This document shows, piece by piece, positions 36,057 to 43,389 of a stretch of DNA of 64,000 bases. The DNA lies in NCBI GenBank assembly GCA_965234335.1, contig OZ248454.1, positions 62,001-126,000 of the forward strand, given 5' to 3'. Position 1 is the first letter of the stretch. Every line of letters starts with the position of its first letter. Below the pieces are notes generated by a model, which saw only the letters and a program-made list of their open reading frames with translations, did no database searches and was not told the DNA's origin. The DNA is from Leadbetterella lacustris. Lineage in GTDB: Bacteria > Bacteroidota > Bacteroidia > Cytophagales > Spirosomataceae. Position numbers and translations under genes: made by a program.

Positions 36057-36917
36057 TCAATATTTTTGTTTATTAGGAATTACACCTCTTACACCACCAC
36101 TTGGTTCTTCAACATCCCCATCATACCTTGGAATTAAATGAATATGTACGTGATTAACTGTTTGACCTGCTTTTTCACCGATATTGATGCCAATGTTAAA
36201 CCCATCCGGATTGAATTTTTCTGATACAATTTCTTTAACCTTGTTCAGCATAAACATACAAGCAGCTTGTTCTTTGAAAGTTAATTCAAAATAATCTGAA
36301 CAATGCCTTTTGGGTATGATTAAAGCGTGTCCATTATTAACTGGGAATTTATCATAAATGGCATAGGCGGTGGCTGATTCTACGATAAGTTCTCTTTGAG
36401 AATCAGGATTACAAAAAGGGCAATCAGTGTTTTCAGTTCTTTTTAGGAGATTAAAATGTTGATATTCATAAATTTCACAAAAATCATTTTTTAAAAATGA
36501 TTTAAAGTTGAGGGACACATTACATTGATACGTTTTCATTTGGTAAAGTTTATGCATTCTAAACCCCTCATGTTGCAAATCTCTTCTAACCGCAATATAA
36601 ACTTTACCCGTTGGTTTAATCAATTGAGACAATTCCATTAAAACAGTTGCTTGTTCTTCAGGCATCAGTACATTCAAAACGTAAAAGCAAATAATTGTGT
36701 CGAACTTTTTATTCGGATATTCTGGAAAATGAAATTTATCATAGCCTTCGATTTTTAGTCCTTTTGCTTTGAGTAATTTCACATCACTGCCATAACCGCA
36801 ACCAAAATCCAAAACTTCACCAACCAGTAAATTATTATTAAGCACAATTTTTGCAGGAAAAGAAAGTGTATCTCTTTCCTTTGCGGTTAAGTGGCTATTT
36901 GGGTTTGAGTGTTGCAT
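36057..36917 (-). CDS. SAM methyltransferase-HIT hydrolase fusion
   Basis: This 286-residue protein joins two enzymes. Residues 30-150 form a class I SAM methyltransferase: VLDFGCGYGSDVKLLKAKGL (motif I), the acidic YDKF, then FDTIICFYVLNVLMPEEQA. This pattern recalls the DNA-phosphorothioation-associated methyltransferase group (my recollection, to be tested). Residues 165-286 form a complete HIT nucleotide hydrolase: zinc pair CPFC (166-169), NNGHALIIPKRH, and HVHIHLIPR with catalytic His near 258, ending GGVRGVIPNK. HIT enzymes cleave nucleotide-phosphate or nucleotide-protein/DNA adducts. It shares one base with the upstream HNH gene and is followed after 2 bases by a small gene. The substrate is unknown. 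Confidence 0.85.
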   Translation of the reverse strand: MQHSNPNSHLTAKERDTLSFPAKIVLNNNLLVGEVLDFGCGYGSDVKLLKAKGLKIEGYDKFHFPEYPNKKFDTIICFYVLNVLMPEEQATVLMELSQLIKPTGKVYIAVRRDLQHEGFRMHKLYQMKTYQCNVSLNFKSFLKNDFCEIYEYQHFNLLKRTENTDCPFCNPDSQRELIVESATAYAIYDKFPVNNGHALIIPKRHCSDYFELTFKEQAACMFMLNKVKEIVSEKFNPDGFNIGINIGEKAGQTVNHVHIHLIPRYDGDVEEPSGGVRGVIPNKQKY

Positions 36918-37972
36918 TATTTCATAAATTCAAAACCGTTATTGGAGGCAATTGACACTAAAGGCTGTATTATTTCTTTAAACTTATCGTGATTAATACT
37001 GTCTTCCTCAATATGTAAAACGGTTAGATAATCTTCAAGTAATTTATTATTTGGCGTTCTTCTTCTTACAATTTCATAAGCATCTTTTTGCAATTGATAG
37101 AACGGTTCAAAGTACTTCTCAAGAATAGGCAGTCTGTTGCTTTTTGAGCTATTAAAAGATTTATCTGCCGGAATCAGGTTCCAAATTAAATCGTGAGATA
37201 CAAATGAATAAGGTATAAAATGTTCAACTGCATAATTCCCCTTTACTAATTTTTGTCCCGTATAAATACAATCTACCGAACCCAATTCATCCAAAACTAC
37301 ATCCCAAAATTGGGTTCTTTGTTTATTTAATCCGTTTCTGGTTGCGGGTTTTATTACTTTATTGGGAATATCGGGGACATTGGGATTCTTAGATTGTAAG
37401 AACAAAGCCAAATTCCAAAAGCAGAAATCTTTTAATACTCTTGTATTAGAAATTAAATACTTAGCCCAGTCAGGATTTATTTCAATGTATTCTTTATGTA
37501 AGGCATATAAGCATTTGGATTCAAAATTTTGAGATTCAGAATAAATTCTTTTTTCTCTTAAAGAGTCTGTTTCATTTTCTATTTTTGGAAACCAAGGACT
37601 CAAAAACCAGTGAGGCACATTTTTATTGAAATGCCATAGTAGTTTTTCTGTGTCTGTATTTTTTGTTGTAAAAAGTTTTTGAAAAACTGTTTCTCTTTTT
37701 TCGTCAATTGTAATGGATTCAAATCTATTTATTGAGCGAATAGCATCCTGGATTAAATCTTGTTTGCCAAACGATACATTGAAATAGTTGACAGTAAACC
37801 AAGAATTTGAAATCATCCTTGCGAACAATTCTCTTTTTGGGACGTTTAAAGTTTCATTTTCAACAGATTGGAGAATAGATAAGAGCCAATAAAATTTATA
37901 GGTGGCAGATGTTTTATTAAAACAAGCCGCCAATAAATTTACAGGTAATTCATCTGATTTGGGTAGTATCAT
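36917..37972 (-). CDS. HNH endonuclease-domain protein
   Basis: This 351-residue protein has a helical N-terminal 220 residues of unknown function and a C-terminal HNH nuclease. The nuclease reads CIYTGQKLVKGNYAVEHFIP, with His251 after Glu instead of the usual Asp. It continues WNLIPADKSFNSSKSNRLP, which supplies the Asn and Lys positions. This sub-family of HNH proteins is found in defence islands, but I cannot name the system. The gene begins 8 bases after the DUF4007 relic and overlaps the methyltransferase-HIT gene by one base, so nuclease, methyltransferase-HIT and small protein form one unit. A nuclease with a DNA-linked modifying enzyme is a restriction-like arrangement (inference). 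Confidence 0.8.
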   Translation of the reverse strand: MILPKSDELPVNLLAACFNKTSATYKFYWLLSILQSVENETLNVPKRELFARMISNSWFTVNYFNVSFGKQDLIQDAIRSINRFESITIDEKRETVFQKLFTTKNTDTEKLLWHFNKNVPHWFLSPWFPKIENETDSLREKRIYSESQNFESKCLYALHKEYIEINPDWAKYLISNTRVLKDFCFWNLALFLQSKNPNVPDIPNKVIKPATRNGLNKQRTQFWDVVLDELGSVDCIYTGQKLVKGNYAVEHFIPYSFVSHDLIWNLIPADKSFNSSKSNRLPILEKYFEPFYQLQKDAYEIVRRRTPNNKLLEDYLTVLHIEEDSINHDKFKEIIQPLVSIASNNGFEFMK

Positions 37973-37980
37973 GCAACTTT

Positions 37981-38278
37981 TTATTTTAATATACTCGCTT
38001 CATCTTCCAAAAAAGGGTCGTAGCCGTCTTCATCATCAAATAATCGCTTGCCAAATTCAGTCGGTTTATCTTTGTTGTCAATGACATTAAAGGCTTTCAA
38101 CCAAAAACGGATTGAAGACACCATATTTTTTCCTACGCCAAGTTGTACAACTGCATCGTCGTCATTAAAGTTTTTGCCTTCTTGAACAAAGTCATATCCT
38201 TTTTTAAGCCAAAGTTGTCGACACTGAAGAATCATGTCCAGAAAAGCTAAATTTGTTATACTCTTTTTCGATGAGCAT
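37981..38278 (-). pseudogene. DUF4007 protein, frameshifted and truncated
   Basis: The ATG at 38278 begins MLIEKEYNKFSFSGHDS, the N-terminus of DUF4007 proteins. Near 38228 the frame shifts (two bases missing by comparison with the expected codons) and the conserved sequence continues in another frame: QCRQLWLKKGYDF, DDAVVQLGVGKNMVSSIRFW, PTEFGKRLFDDEDGYDPFLE. It ends after about 84 codons, whereas full DUF4007 proteins are about 300 residues. The C-terminal two thirds are deleted, and the next gene starts 8 bases later. DUF4007 is associated with DNA phosphorothioation-type loci, so this marks a deletion scar inside a former modification system. Confidence 0.8.
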
Positions 38279-38710
38279 TTTTATAGTTTTTTTTTAATAA
38301 TGGTTGACAGTGAATTTTAAATAATAAACTATCTGTTTAGTTTTCTGAAATACTAACTAAGTCCTCAGGGTAAACAATCGATTTAACAGCTCTGACCCGA
38401 TTATATGGAATACTTTGAAAACCAAAAGCGAAAATACGGAAACAAAATGAAAAAAAAACAAAATGATTCTTGCAAAAAGAAAATCCTTTACTAATTTTAC
38501 ATCAAAGTTGTGTGGATTTAGTAACGGGAAAAGTCTGGACGTGTTGAGCCAGGCTTTTTTATTTTACACCGTTTTGTAAAGACTCCGTTTCCTAGTAGGT
38601 GTAAAGCGGTCTCCCTGACCTCTGAAATTATAATGCACTCATAATCATGCTCTCTAATACCCCGACAAAGTGCCCGAAGGGTCAAGAGAAAACCACTTGC
38701 TACTGATTTA
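38279..38710. other. Gene-free spacer between DUF4007 and hsdM relics
   Basis: AT-rich and without a credible gene. The frame continuing from the hsdM fragment (to 38518) loses similarity to HsdM and is treated as junk. No promoter or repeat is recognised. Confidence 0.4.
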
Positions 38711-38838
38711 AGAATGGGTAAACCTTTGTTGTAAGGCGGTTTGTTGAGTTTTTCAGTCATTTTGAGATAAAGCAAATAGGTAATTTGTGCTGAATAAGCG
38801 TGATAACCCACGCTATCGTCACGCAGGAGGATGTCAGG
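38711..38838 (-). pseudogene. Fragment of type I restriction methyltransferase HsdM
   Basis: About 42 codons match the N-terminal region of HsdM: LRDDSVGYHAYSAQITYLLY, then LKMTEKLNKPPYNKGLPI. The typical family text is LRDD.V.Y..Y..QLTYLLFLKM......PPY. Sequence before it contains stops (TAG in frame) and after GLPI it becomes unrelated. It is therefore a short relic, not a gene. With the RhuM pseudogene it indicates a lost type I restriction-modification locus. Confidence 0.65.
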
Positions 38839-39006
38839 CTATTACAAATGAGATTCTTGACACAGATTGGTTCTTTTTTGAAATAAGCCTGTTGTGTGCC
38901 TACATCTCGCACCTTTAGCTCAGCAAAGTTTTTTAACATTTCCTCCAAAAAACACTTGTTCTGATGGTATGCGTGTTCGGGAAAATTATTCTCATGGTTT
39001 TCTGTA

Positions 39007-40944
39007 TTATTCACTAATTTCTTTAAGGTGTTCAAATATCATTACCATAGCGAGCGTATCTAATTCGCAATATTTTAAAAGTGCATTTTTGATATTTTCA
39101 AATTCTTGTTCGGGCATATCCATGTATTGCATTTTAGCATAGGCAATAAGTGCCGCACCGCCATCTTTAATTTCCTCTTGCCCTCCAACGTATTCATCTA
39201 AGGTATCACTATCATATTCGGGATGTACCGGGTCAAGTAGTTTGTAGGGGTCATCCAAATTTTCATTTAACCATACTTTATTCGAATCAAAATTTAAACT
39301 ACTGACATTTATGGCAGCTATTGGTTGCCTGTATTTTTTTTGTAGCAACTTGCTGGTTTTTATAGAAGCAGGTAAATATGCTTTTATCGAATTTGAACCT
39401 TTTGTAAGCGGATTATAGTAGTAATCTTTGATCCAAGCCCATAAATCTATCATAGTCCTTGCACCAATGTGGTTCTTGTTTTTTTGATTGGTTATTGTTA
39501 AAATAAACTCAATTAAATCATCACTATCCTTCTCATTTGAAAACTCCAATTGTTCACGTATTTTATTAAGTACGGTGTTTTCATGATTTGAATATCTAAA
39601 AATTGTTCCTTCGTCATTTGAGAGAGCCTTTTTTAGATTTCTAACAAAATCAAAGTTTGGAAAAACCCCTTTTGCAACATTAATATAGTGGTTTTCGTGA
39701 CTGACTTTACCATTTTGGTGTAAAATATGGTGAGAGAATTGAAATGCTATAGTTTCATAAGGTCTCCTTCCTTCATAAAAAGGTAAAGCCACTGTTGCAG
39801 TCTCGAAATCAATAAAGTGGAGTGGATATTTTACTTTTGAAATCTCATAGGCTAACTCTTCTTTTTTTATTTCTGGCCTATTATCATTTTCATTCTCTTT
39901 ACTAATTTGCAGCCATTGTCTTTCTGCACGTTTTGACCTACTTTTAGGCTTAATAACATCGTTTATTACAATTTGTGATTTAAAAAGTTTATCTTTCTCC
40001 ACTAATTTTAAATCTCCACCATACCAAATATCAAAAATATTTGGTTTTTTAAAGTCACTTTCTTTCCAACTACATAACTTTACAAAGCAGTTTTCAAAAC
40101 CTGATACTTTCCCATTTTTAATATCTTCTGGAGTTGTTTTATACTCGCAATTTTTACAAGCCGAATAGTTTATTGGCCAATTGCTAAAAATATCTTTTAA
40201 ATAATTCTCACTTATTATTTCTAAACATTCGTCAAAGTTTTTGTCGGCTAAATGTTTATGATTGCCCTCTAAGATACTATTAACAACATCATTTACTCCT
40301 TCAGGTTCAATTAAAATACTTCTACCCATTTTTGTAAAATCTGTTTCAAGCTTAACTATATCTGCTCTAGAATCGGTTCCTTTTTTGATTCGGAACATTT
40401 GATTCATTCCGTTTATGCTTGCGGATTTTGTTTTATCTACAAAAACAAAATCAGCGATAACTTTATATGATGGATAACATTTTTGTACTACATAGGTCTG
40501 AAAGGCTAGATCCCATAAATAAGGTTTAAATTCGGATTTAATACCTTCACTTTTACGTATTAATTGATCATCTGGTCCCCAAGATTTCGCTTTTACTTCT
40601 TTTAAATATATTTTATTGCCTTTTTTAACGAGAATGTCTGTTCTTATAAAAAGGTTTTCAAATAAGAAGGCAGCTTCAAAAATAGTAACATTATCATTTT
40701 TAAGTAATTCCTGCGTTTTGATGTGATAGGCTTCATAATCATAATTTGAATAATCGGAGTTTATCATTATTCCTTCGGGATAGTGCATTCTTGCATATTC
40801 TTCTACTTGAAATCCACCTTCAGCAAGTGCCATCAAGAATGGATTGTCTTGTTTTTGATTGGCATATTCTTTTTTGCCAGTATAGAATAGTTTATTTGGG
40901 CATTCTAAGCCTAGCTTAAACCTGGATTTTGTTAAAAGTCGCAC
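39007..40944 (-). CDS. DUF2779 protein: Cas4-like and DnaQ-like nuclease domains
   Basis: The N-terminal half resembles Cas4/RecB nucleases. It has one early Cys in KSRFKLGLECPNKLFYTGKK and the catalytic set Asp in LFIRTDILVKK and Glu-x-Lys in IYLKEVKAKSWG. Three later Cys (SACKNCEYK, FENCF) could complete a 4Fe-4S cluster. The C-terminal half starts a DEDD exonuclease-like domain with LHFIDFETATVALP and ends YCELDTLAMVMIF. This matches DUF2779 proteins, whose role is unknown. No ATG precedes the first domain. I chose the GTG at 40944 (VRLLTKSRF, 645 residues); a TTG at 40989 adds 15 residues. It is the longest island gene and shares orientation with the HNH cassette. Confidence 0.8.
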   Translation of the reverse strand: MRLLTKSRFKLGLECPNKLFYTGKKEYANQKQDNPFLMALAEGGFQVEEYARMHYPEGIMINSDYSNYDYEAYHIKTQELLKNDNVTIFEAAFLFENLFIRTDILVKKGNKIYLKEVKAKSWGPDDQLIRKSEGIKSEFKPYLWDLAFQTYVVQKCYPSYKVIADFVFVDKTKSASINGMNQMFRIKKGTDSRADIVKLETDFTKMGRSILIEPEGVNDVVNSILEGNHKHLADKNFDECLEIISENYLKDIFSNWPINYSACKNCEYKTTPEDIKNGKVSGFENCFVKLCSWKESDFKKPNIFDIWYGGDLKLVEKDKLFKSQIVINDVIKPKSRSKRAERQWLQISKENENDNRPEIKKEELAYEISKVKYPLHFIDFETATVALPFYEGRRPYETIAFQFSHHILHQNGKVSHENHYINVAKGVFPNFDFVRNLKKALSNDEGTIFRYSNHENTVLNKIREQLEFSNEKDSDDLIEFILTITNQKNKNHIGARTMIDLWAWIKDYYYNPLTKGSNSIKAYLPASIKTSKLLQKKYRQPIAAINVSSLNFDSNKVWLNENLDDPYKLLDPVHPEYDSDTLDEYVGGQEEIKDGGAALIAYAKMQYMDMPEQEFENIKNALLKYCELDTLAMVMIFEHLKEISE

Positions 40945-41060
40945 AAGTATTTTTTTTAGATTATTAATTAATTCCCAAAAGTAATTCAACCACCCCCTAC
41001 TCCCTTAATCATAACGATTAAGAGAGACTTGGGATGGTCAATACAGCTTAAATTGCCTCC

Positions 41061-41444
41061 TTAGGCAGACTGAGCTAGGGTCTCTTTCGGAGCGGGTTTA
41101 GCAGGTCTGTCTGAAACCTTGTAGCCCCAATCGCCCAATTTTTTGGGGTTGGCCCTGAAAACTCCCAACAGCAGGTCGCGGCTTGCCTTTACCGTTTCGG
41201 TAATAGGCATCAGGAGCAAGTCACGCTCTCTGTAGGCCAGTTCCATTTGTCTTTTTAACTCTTCAGCACGTAAGTGATGAGCAAGGCAGGTATCTACCTT
41301 GGTGTTTACATCGGTCCAGTTGGTGTCCTGCAAAGCATTCAAAACCGAAACCTGGGCATCGGTATTGTGTTTTTTGATCAACAGTTGTGCTTGTTCGAGC
41401 ACCTCCTGAACGTTTCTTGAAATACGAATTTTTACCTTCGTCAT
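41061..41444 (-). CDS. Conserved hypothetical helical protein
   Basis: A 127-residue protein, MTKVKIRISRNVQEVLEQAQ onward, mostly helical with a central coiled-coil-like part (HLRAEELKRQMELAYRERD), then VKASRDLLLGVFRANPKKLG, an aromatic GDWGYKVSD turn and a Pro/Lys tail. The N-terminal KVKIRISRN could be a short strand as in DNA-binding dimers. I recall similar unnamed proteins in Bacteroidota but no function. It is third in line behind the WYL regulator and the heptad-repeat gene. Confidence 0.65.
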   Translation of the reverse strand: MTKVKIRISRNVQEVLEQAQLLIKKHNTDAQVSVLNALQDTNWTDVNTKVDTCLAHHLRAEELKRQMELAYRERDLLLMPITETVKASRDLLLGVFRANPKKLGDWGYKVSDRPAKPAPKETLAQSA

Positions 41445-41556
41445 TGTGTTTGTGTTTTTGTAAATTATAATAAAATATTCACTTGATAGCTGAGGCTATA
41501 CTAGAGGCTGTTTTTCAGAGTTGGGGCGGGTAGTTCGCGACCTACCCGCTGTTTTC

Positions 41557-42051
41557 TTAGATTACAGCCTTTTTTTTGCATCCCGACATGGCCTCCGGCG
41601 ATGTTGACATTGCCTCCCTCAAGGTGGTCATTGCCTCCGTCAAGGTGGTCGTTGCCTCCGTCAAGGTGGTCAATGCCTCCTTCAAGGTGGTCATTGCCTC
41701 CGTCAAGGTGGTCATTGCCTCCGTCAAGGTTGACATCGCCTCCGTCAAGGTGGTCATTGCCTCCGTCAAGGTTGACATTGCCTCCGTCAAGGTTGACATT
41801 GCCTCCGTCAAGGTTGACATCGCCTCCGTCAAGGTTGACATTGCCTCCGTCAAGGTTGACATTGCCTCCGTCAAGGTTGACATTGCCTCCGTCAAGGTTG
41901 ACATTGCCTCCGTCAAGGTTGACATTGCCTCCGTCAAGGTTGACATCGCCTCCGTCAAGGTTGACATTGCCTCCGTCAAGGTTGACATTGCCTCGGTCAT
42001 GTTAGGCTGCACCTCTTTATCATTACAAAGATAGCTTTGGCAGTAGGACAC
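41557..42051 (-). CDS. Possible heptad-repeat coiled-coil protein
   Basis: An ATG-started frame of 164 codons directly after the WYL gene (25-base gap). An 18-residue head (MSYCQSYLCNDKEVQPNM) is followed by 19 full 7-residue units of consensus TEAMSTL, the last four diverged (KEALTTL, TEATTTL, TEAMTTL, REAMSTS), then PEAMSG and CKKKAVI. In each unit Met and Leu are 3 and 4 residues apart, the a/d spacing of a coiled coil. Because 21 is a multiple of 3, other frames are open too, so coding is not proved. In favour are a true ATG, operon-like position and lack of indels. Confidence 0.4.
   Translation of the reverse strand: MSYCQSYLCNDKEVQPNMTEAMSTLTEAMSTLTEAMSTLTEAMSTLTEAMSTLTEAMSTLTEAMSTLTEAMSTLTEAMSTLTEAMSTLTEAMSTLTEAMTTLTEAMSTLTEAMTTLTEAMTTLKEALTTLTEATTTLTEAMTTLREAMSTSPEAMSGCKKKAVI
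41599..41997. repeat. 21-bp tandem array, 19 units
   Basis: Plus-strand consensus GTTGACATTGCCTCCGTCAAG. Units toward 41997 are almost identical; those toward 41599 carry GTGGTC variants and other changes. No unit length change is seen, so the array has expanded or shrunk by whole units. A partial unit extends to about 41581. Confidence 0.95.
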
Positions 42052-42076
42052 TGAATGTCACCTTTTTGGGGATATC

Positions 42077-42949
42077 TCAAAAAGTAAAGAATTTCTTTTT
42101 CTCCTCTAGAAATTGGAGGAATTCAGGGGTTTCTACAAATATTTCGCCTGGGAGCCCAAATACAAATCGACCAATACCCCGATAGTCGCATACTGTTCCT
42201 TTATAATACCACTGCCCTTTTTCTTGAAACAGATATTGGGCAGCGTTGGGGTGGTATTCGAGCATGAGCTGCTTGGCGAGTGGACTGAGCCGTAAACAAA
42301 CAAAATATTGCTGGGTGTGGGTAAAACCAAATGGGTCGGCGTATAATGCCTTGGCTTTTCGTTCGCTAAAGTCTTGGTTGGTAACCACTACCTTTTCTAT
42401 ACGGTCGAGGTTAAAGGTTTTTTCTTTTCGGGAGGCTATTTCGTAGGCCAATAGCTGTCTGTGGTTATTGGCAAAGGCTATGGGGTTGATTTTGCGGTCG
42501 CTTTGGGTTTTGGCTCCATTGGGCGAAAAGTAATTTTTTAGAATAATGGTTTTGTGGTGGTCTATGGCCCATTTGATTTCTTGGAGGTTTTGGGCGGCTA
42601 TTTGTTTTTTGAGGCTGCTAGACCGTGGTATGGGCAGCTCGGGACAATCTATTTTTTCGAGTATTGACTGCCGAACGGGAGCGGCGTCGGTCATTTGTGA
42701 CACAGCTAAGGCGATGTATTGCCGCTCGTAGTGGCTGAATCGCCGATTTCTAAACTCCTCGCCACCAAATATAAAATAACGGCCATGACTGTCTTTTTCG
42801 AGGAGATATTCTAACTCTTCTATTTTATCAAAATAACGGGTGATGGTACGAGGTGTTTTACCGACAAGCTTAGCGAGGTCAACTCTCCTGCGGGGACTTT
42901 CCACGAGTATCTGTATGATGCGGTGGATGATTTGTGGTTCTTTTTGCAT
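42077..42949 (-). CDS. WYL-domain transcriptional regulator
   Basis: This 290-residue protein has an N-terminal winged helix (IIHRIIQILVESPRRRVDLAKLV...RTITRYFDKIEEL), a WYL ligand-binding domain (WAIDHHKTIILKNYFSP, INPIAFANNHRQLLAYEIASRKEKTFNLDRIEKV) and a WCX-like C-terminus. WYL regulators sense nucleic-acid-like ligands and often control defence islands. It lies at the island edge, oriented toward the repeat gene and the 127-residue gene, which it may control (inference). Confidence 0.88.
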   Translation of the reverse strand: MQKEPQIIHRIIQILVESPRRRVDLAKLVGKTPRTITRYFDKIEELEYLLEKDSHGRYFIFGGEEFRNRRFSHYERQYIALAVSQMTDAAPVRQSILEKIDCPELPIPRSSSLKKQIAAQNLQEIKWAIDHHKTIILKNYFSPNGAKTQSDRKINPIAFANNHRQLLAYEIASRKEKTFNLDRIEKVVVTNQDFSERKAKALYADPFGFTHTQQYFVCLRLSPLAKQLMLEYHPNAAQYLFQEKGQWYYKGTVCDYRGIGRFVFGLPGEIFVETPEFLQFLEEKKKFFTF

Positions 42950-43389
42950 GTTTTAATACTGGGATCTGCAATGCAAAAATAATAATTGACGTGGAATTAT
43001 ATTTGAGTTTGGTAAAGAAAATACTAAAAATTCTGCTCTACGATGGTTCTAGCATCGTTGGGTGTAAAGCAAGTTTTACTTGCAATTTTACCCATTTTAA
43101 AATTGGCTTCGCTTTCAATGTACTTTTGCAGTTGTTTTTTTTAGACTTGTAACTTATGTCGTTTGGTTAAGGGTTTTTTAACCCAACAACCTCAAACTGT
43201 GAGAAGGATATTTCCTTCGTACGTGCGGATAGCCGCTTGTAGCCGGAGAATCAAAACTCTGAATAATGAAATAAATAAATGGTCAAAAAATATATGTTTT
43301 ACATCGGTCAAAGACCGAAATACGCATGTACGAAGGTCGGAGCCTTCGCACAGCAGTCGGCTGACAGTAATATTATTCCAAAAACTTCC
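42950..43389. other. Gene-free boundary region with inverted repeats
   Basis: No gene. A TATTTTTG -7-like box for the WYL gene is at 42974-42981 (minus strand). CCTTCGTACGTGCG (about 43214) and CGCATGTACGAAGG (about 43323) form an imperfect inverted pair 100 bases apart. Smaller hairpins lie between or near them (GAAGGATATTTCCTTC; TCGGTCAAAGACCGA). It could be a MITE-like relic at the island border. Confidence 0.4.

Noticed and set aside
38757..39035. A 92-codon minus-strand frame
   Set aside because: It starts inside the end of the DUF2779 gene and runs in a different frame from the readable HsdM fragment.
41581..41997. CRISPR array
   Set aside because: Units are contiguous with no spacers; the same holds for the 24-bp array at 62157-62540. 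No cas genes are nearby.
41576..42034. Plus-strand open frames across the 21-bp array
   Set aside because: These are the same arithmetic effect. Only the minus-strand frame has a natural ATG and an operon-like position, and even that is only a possible gene.
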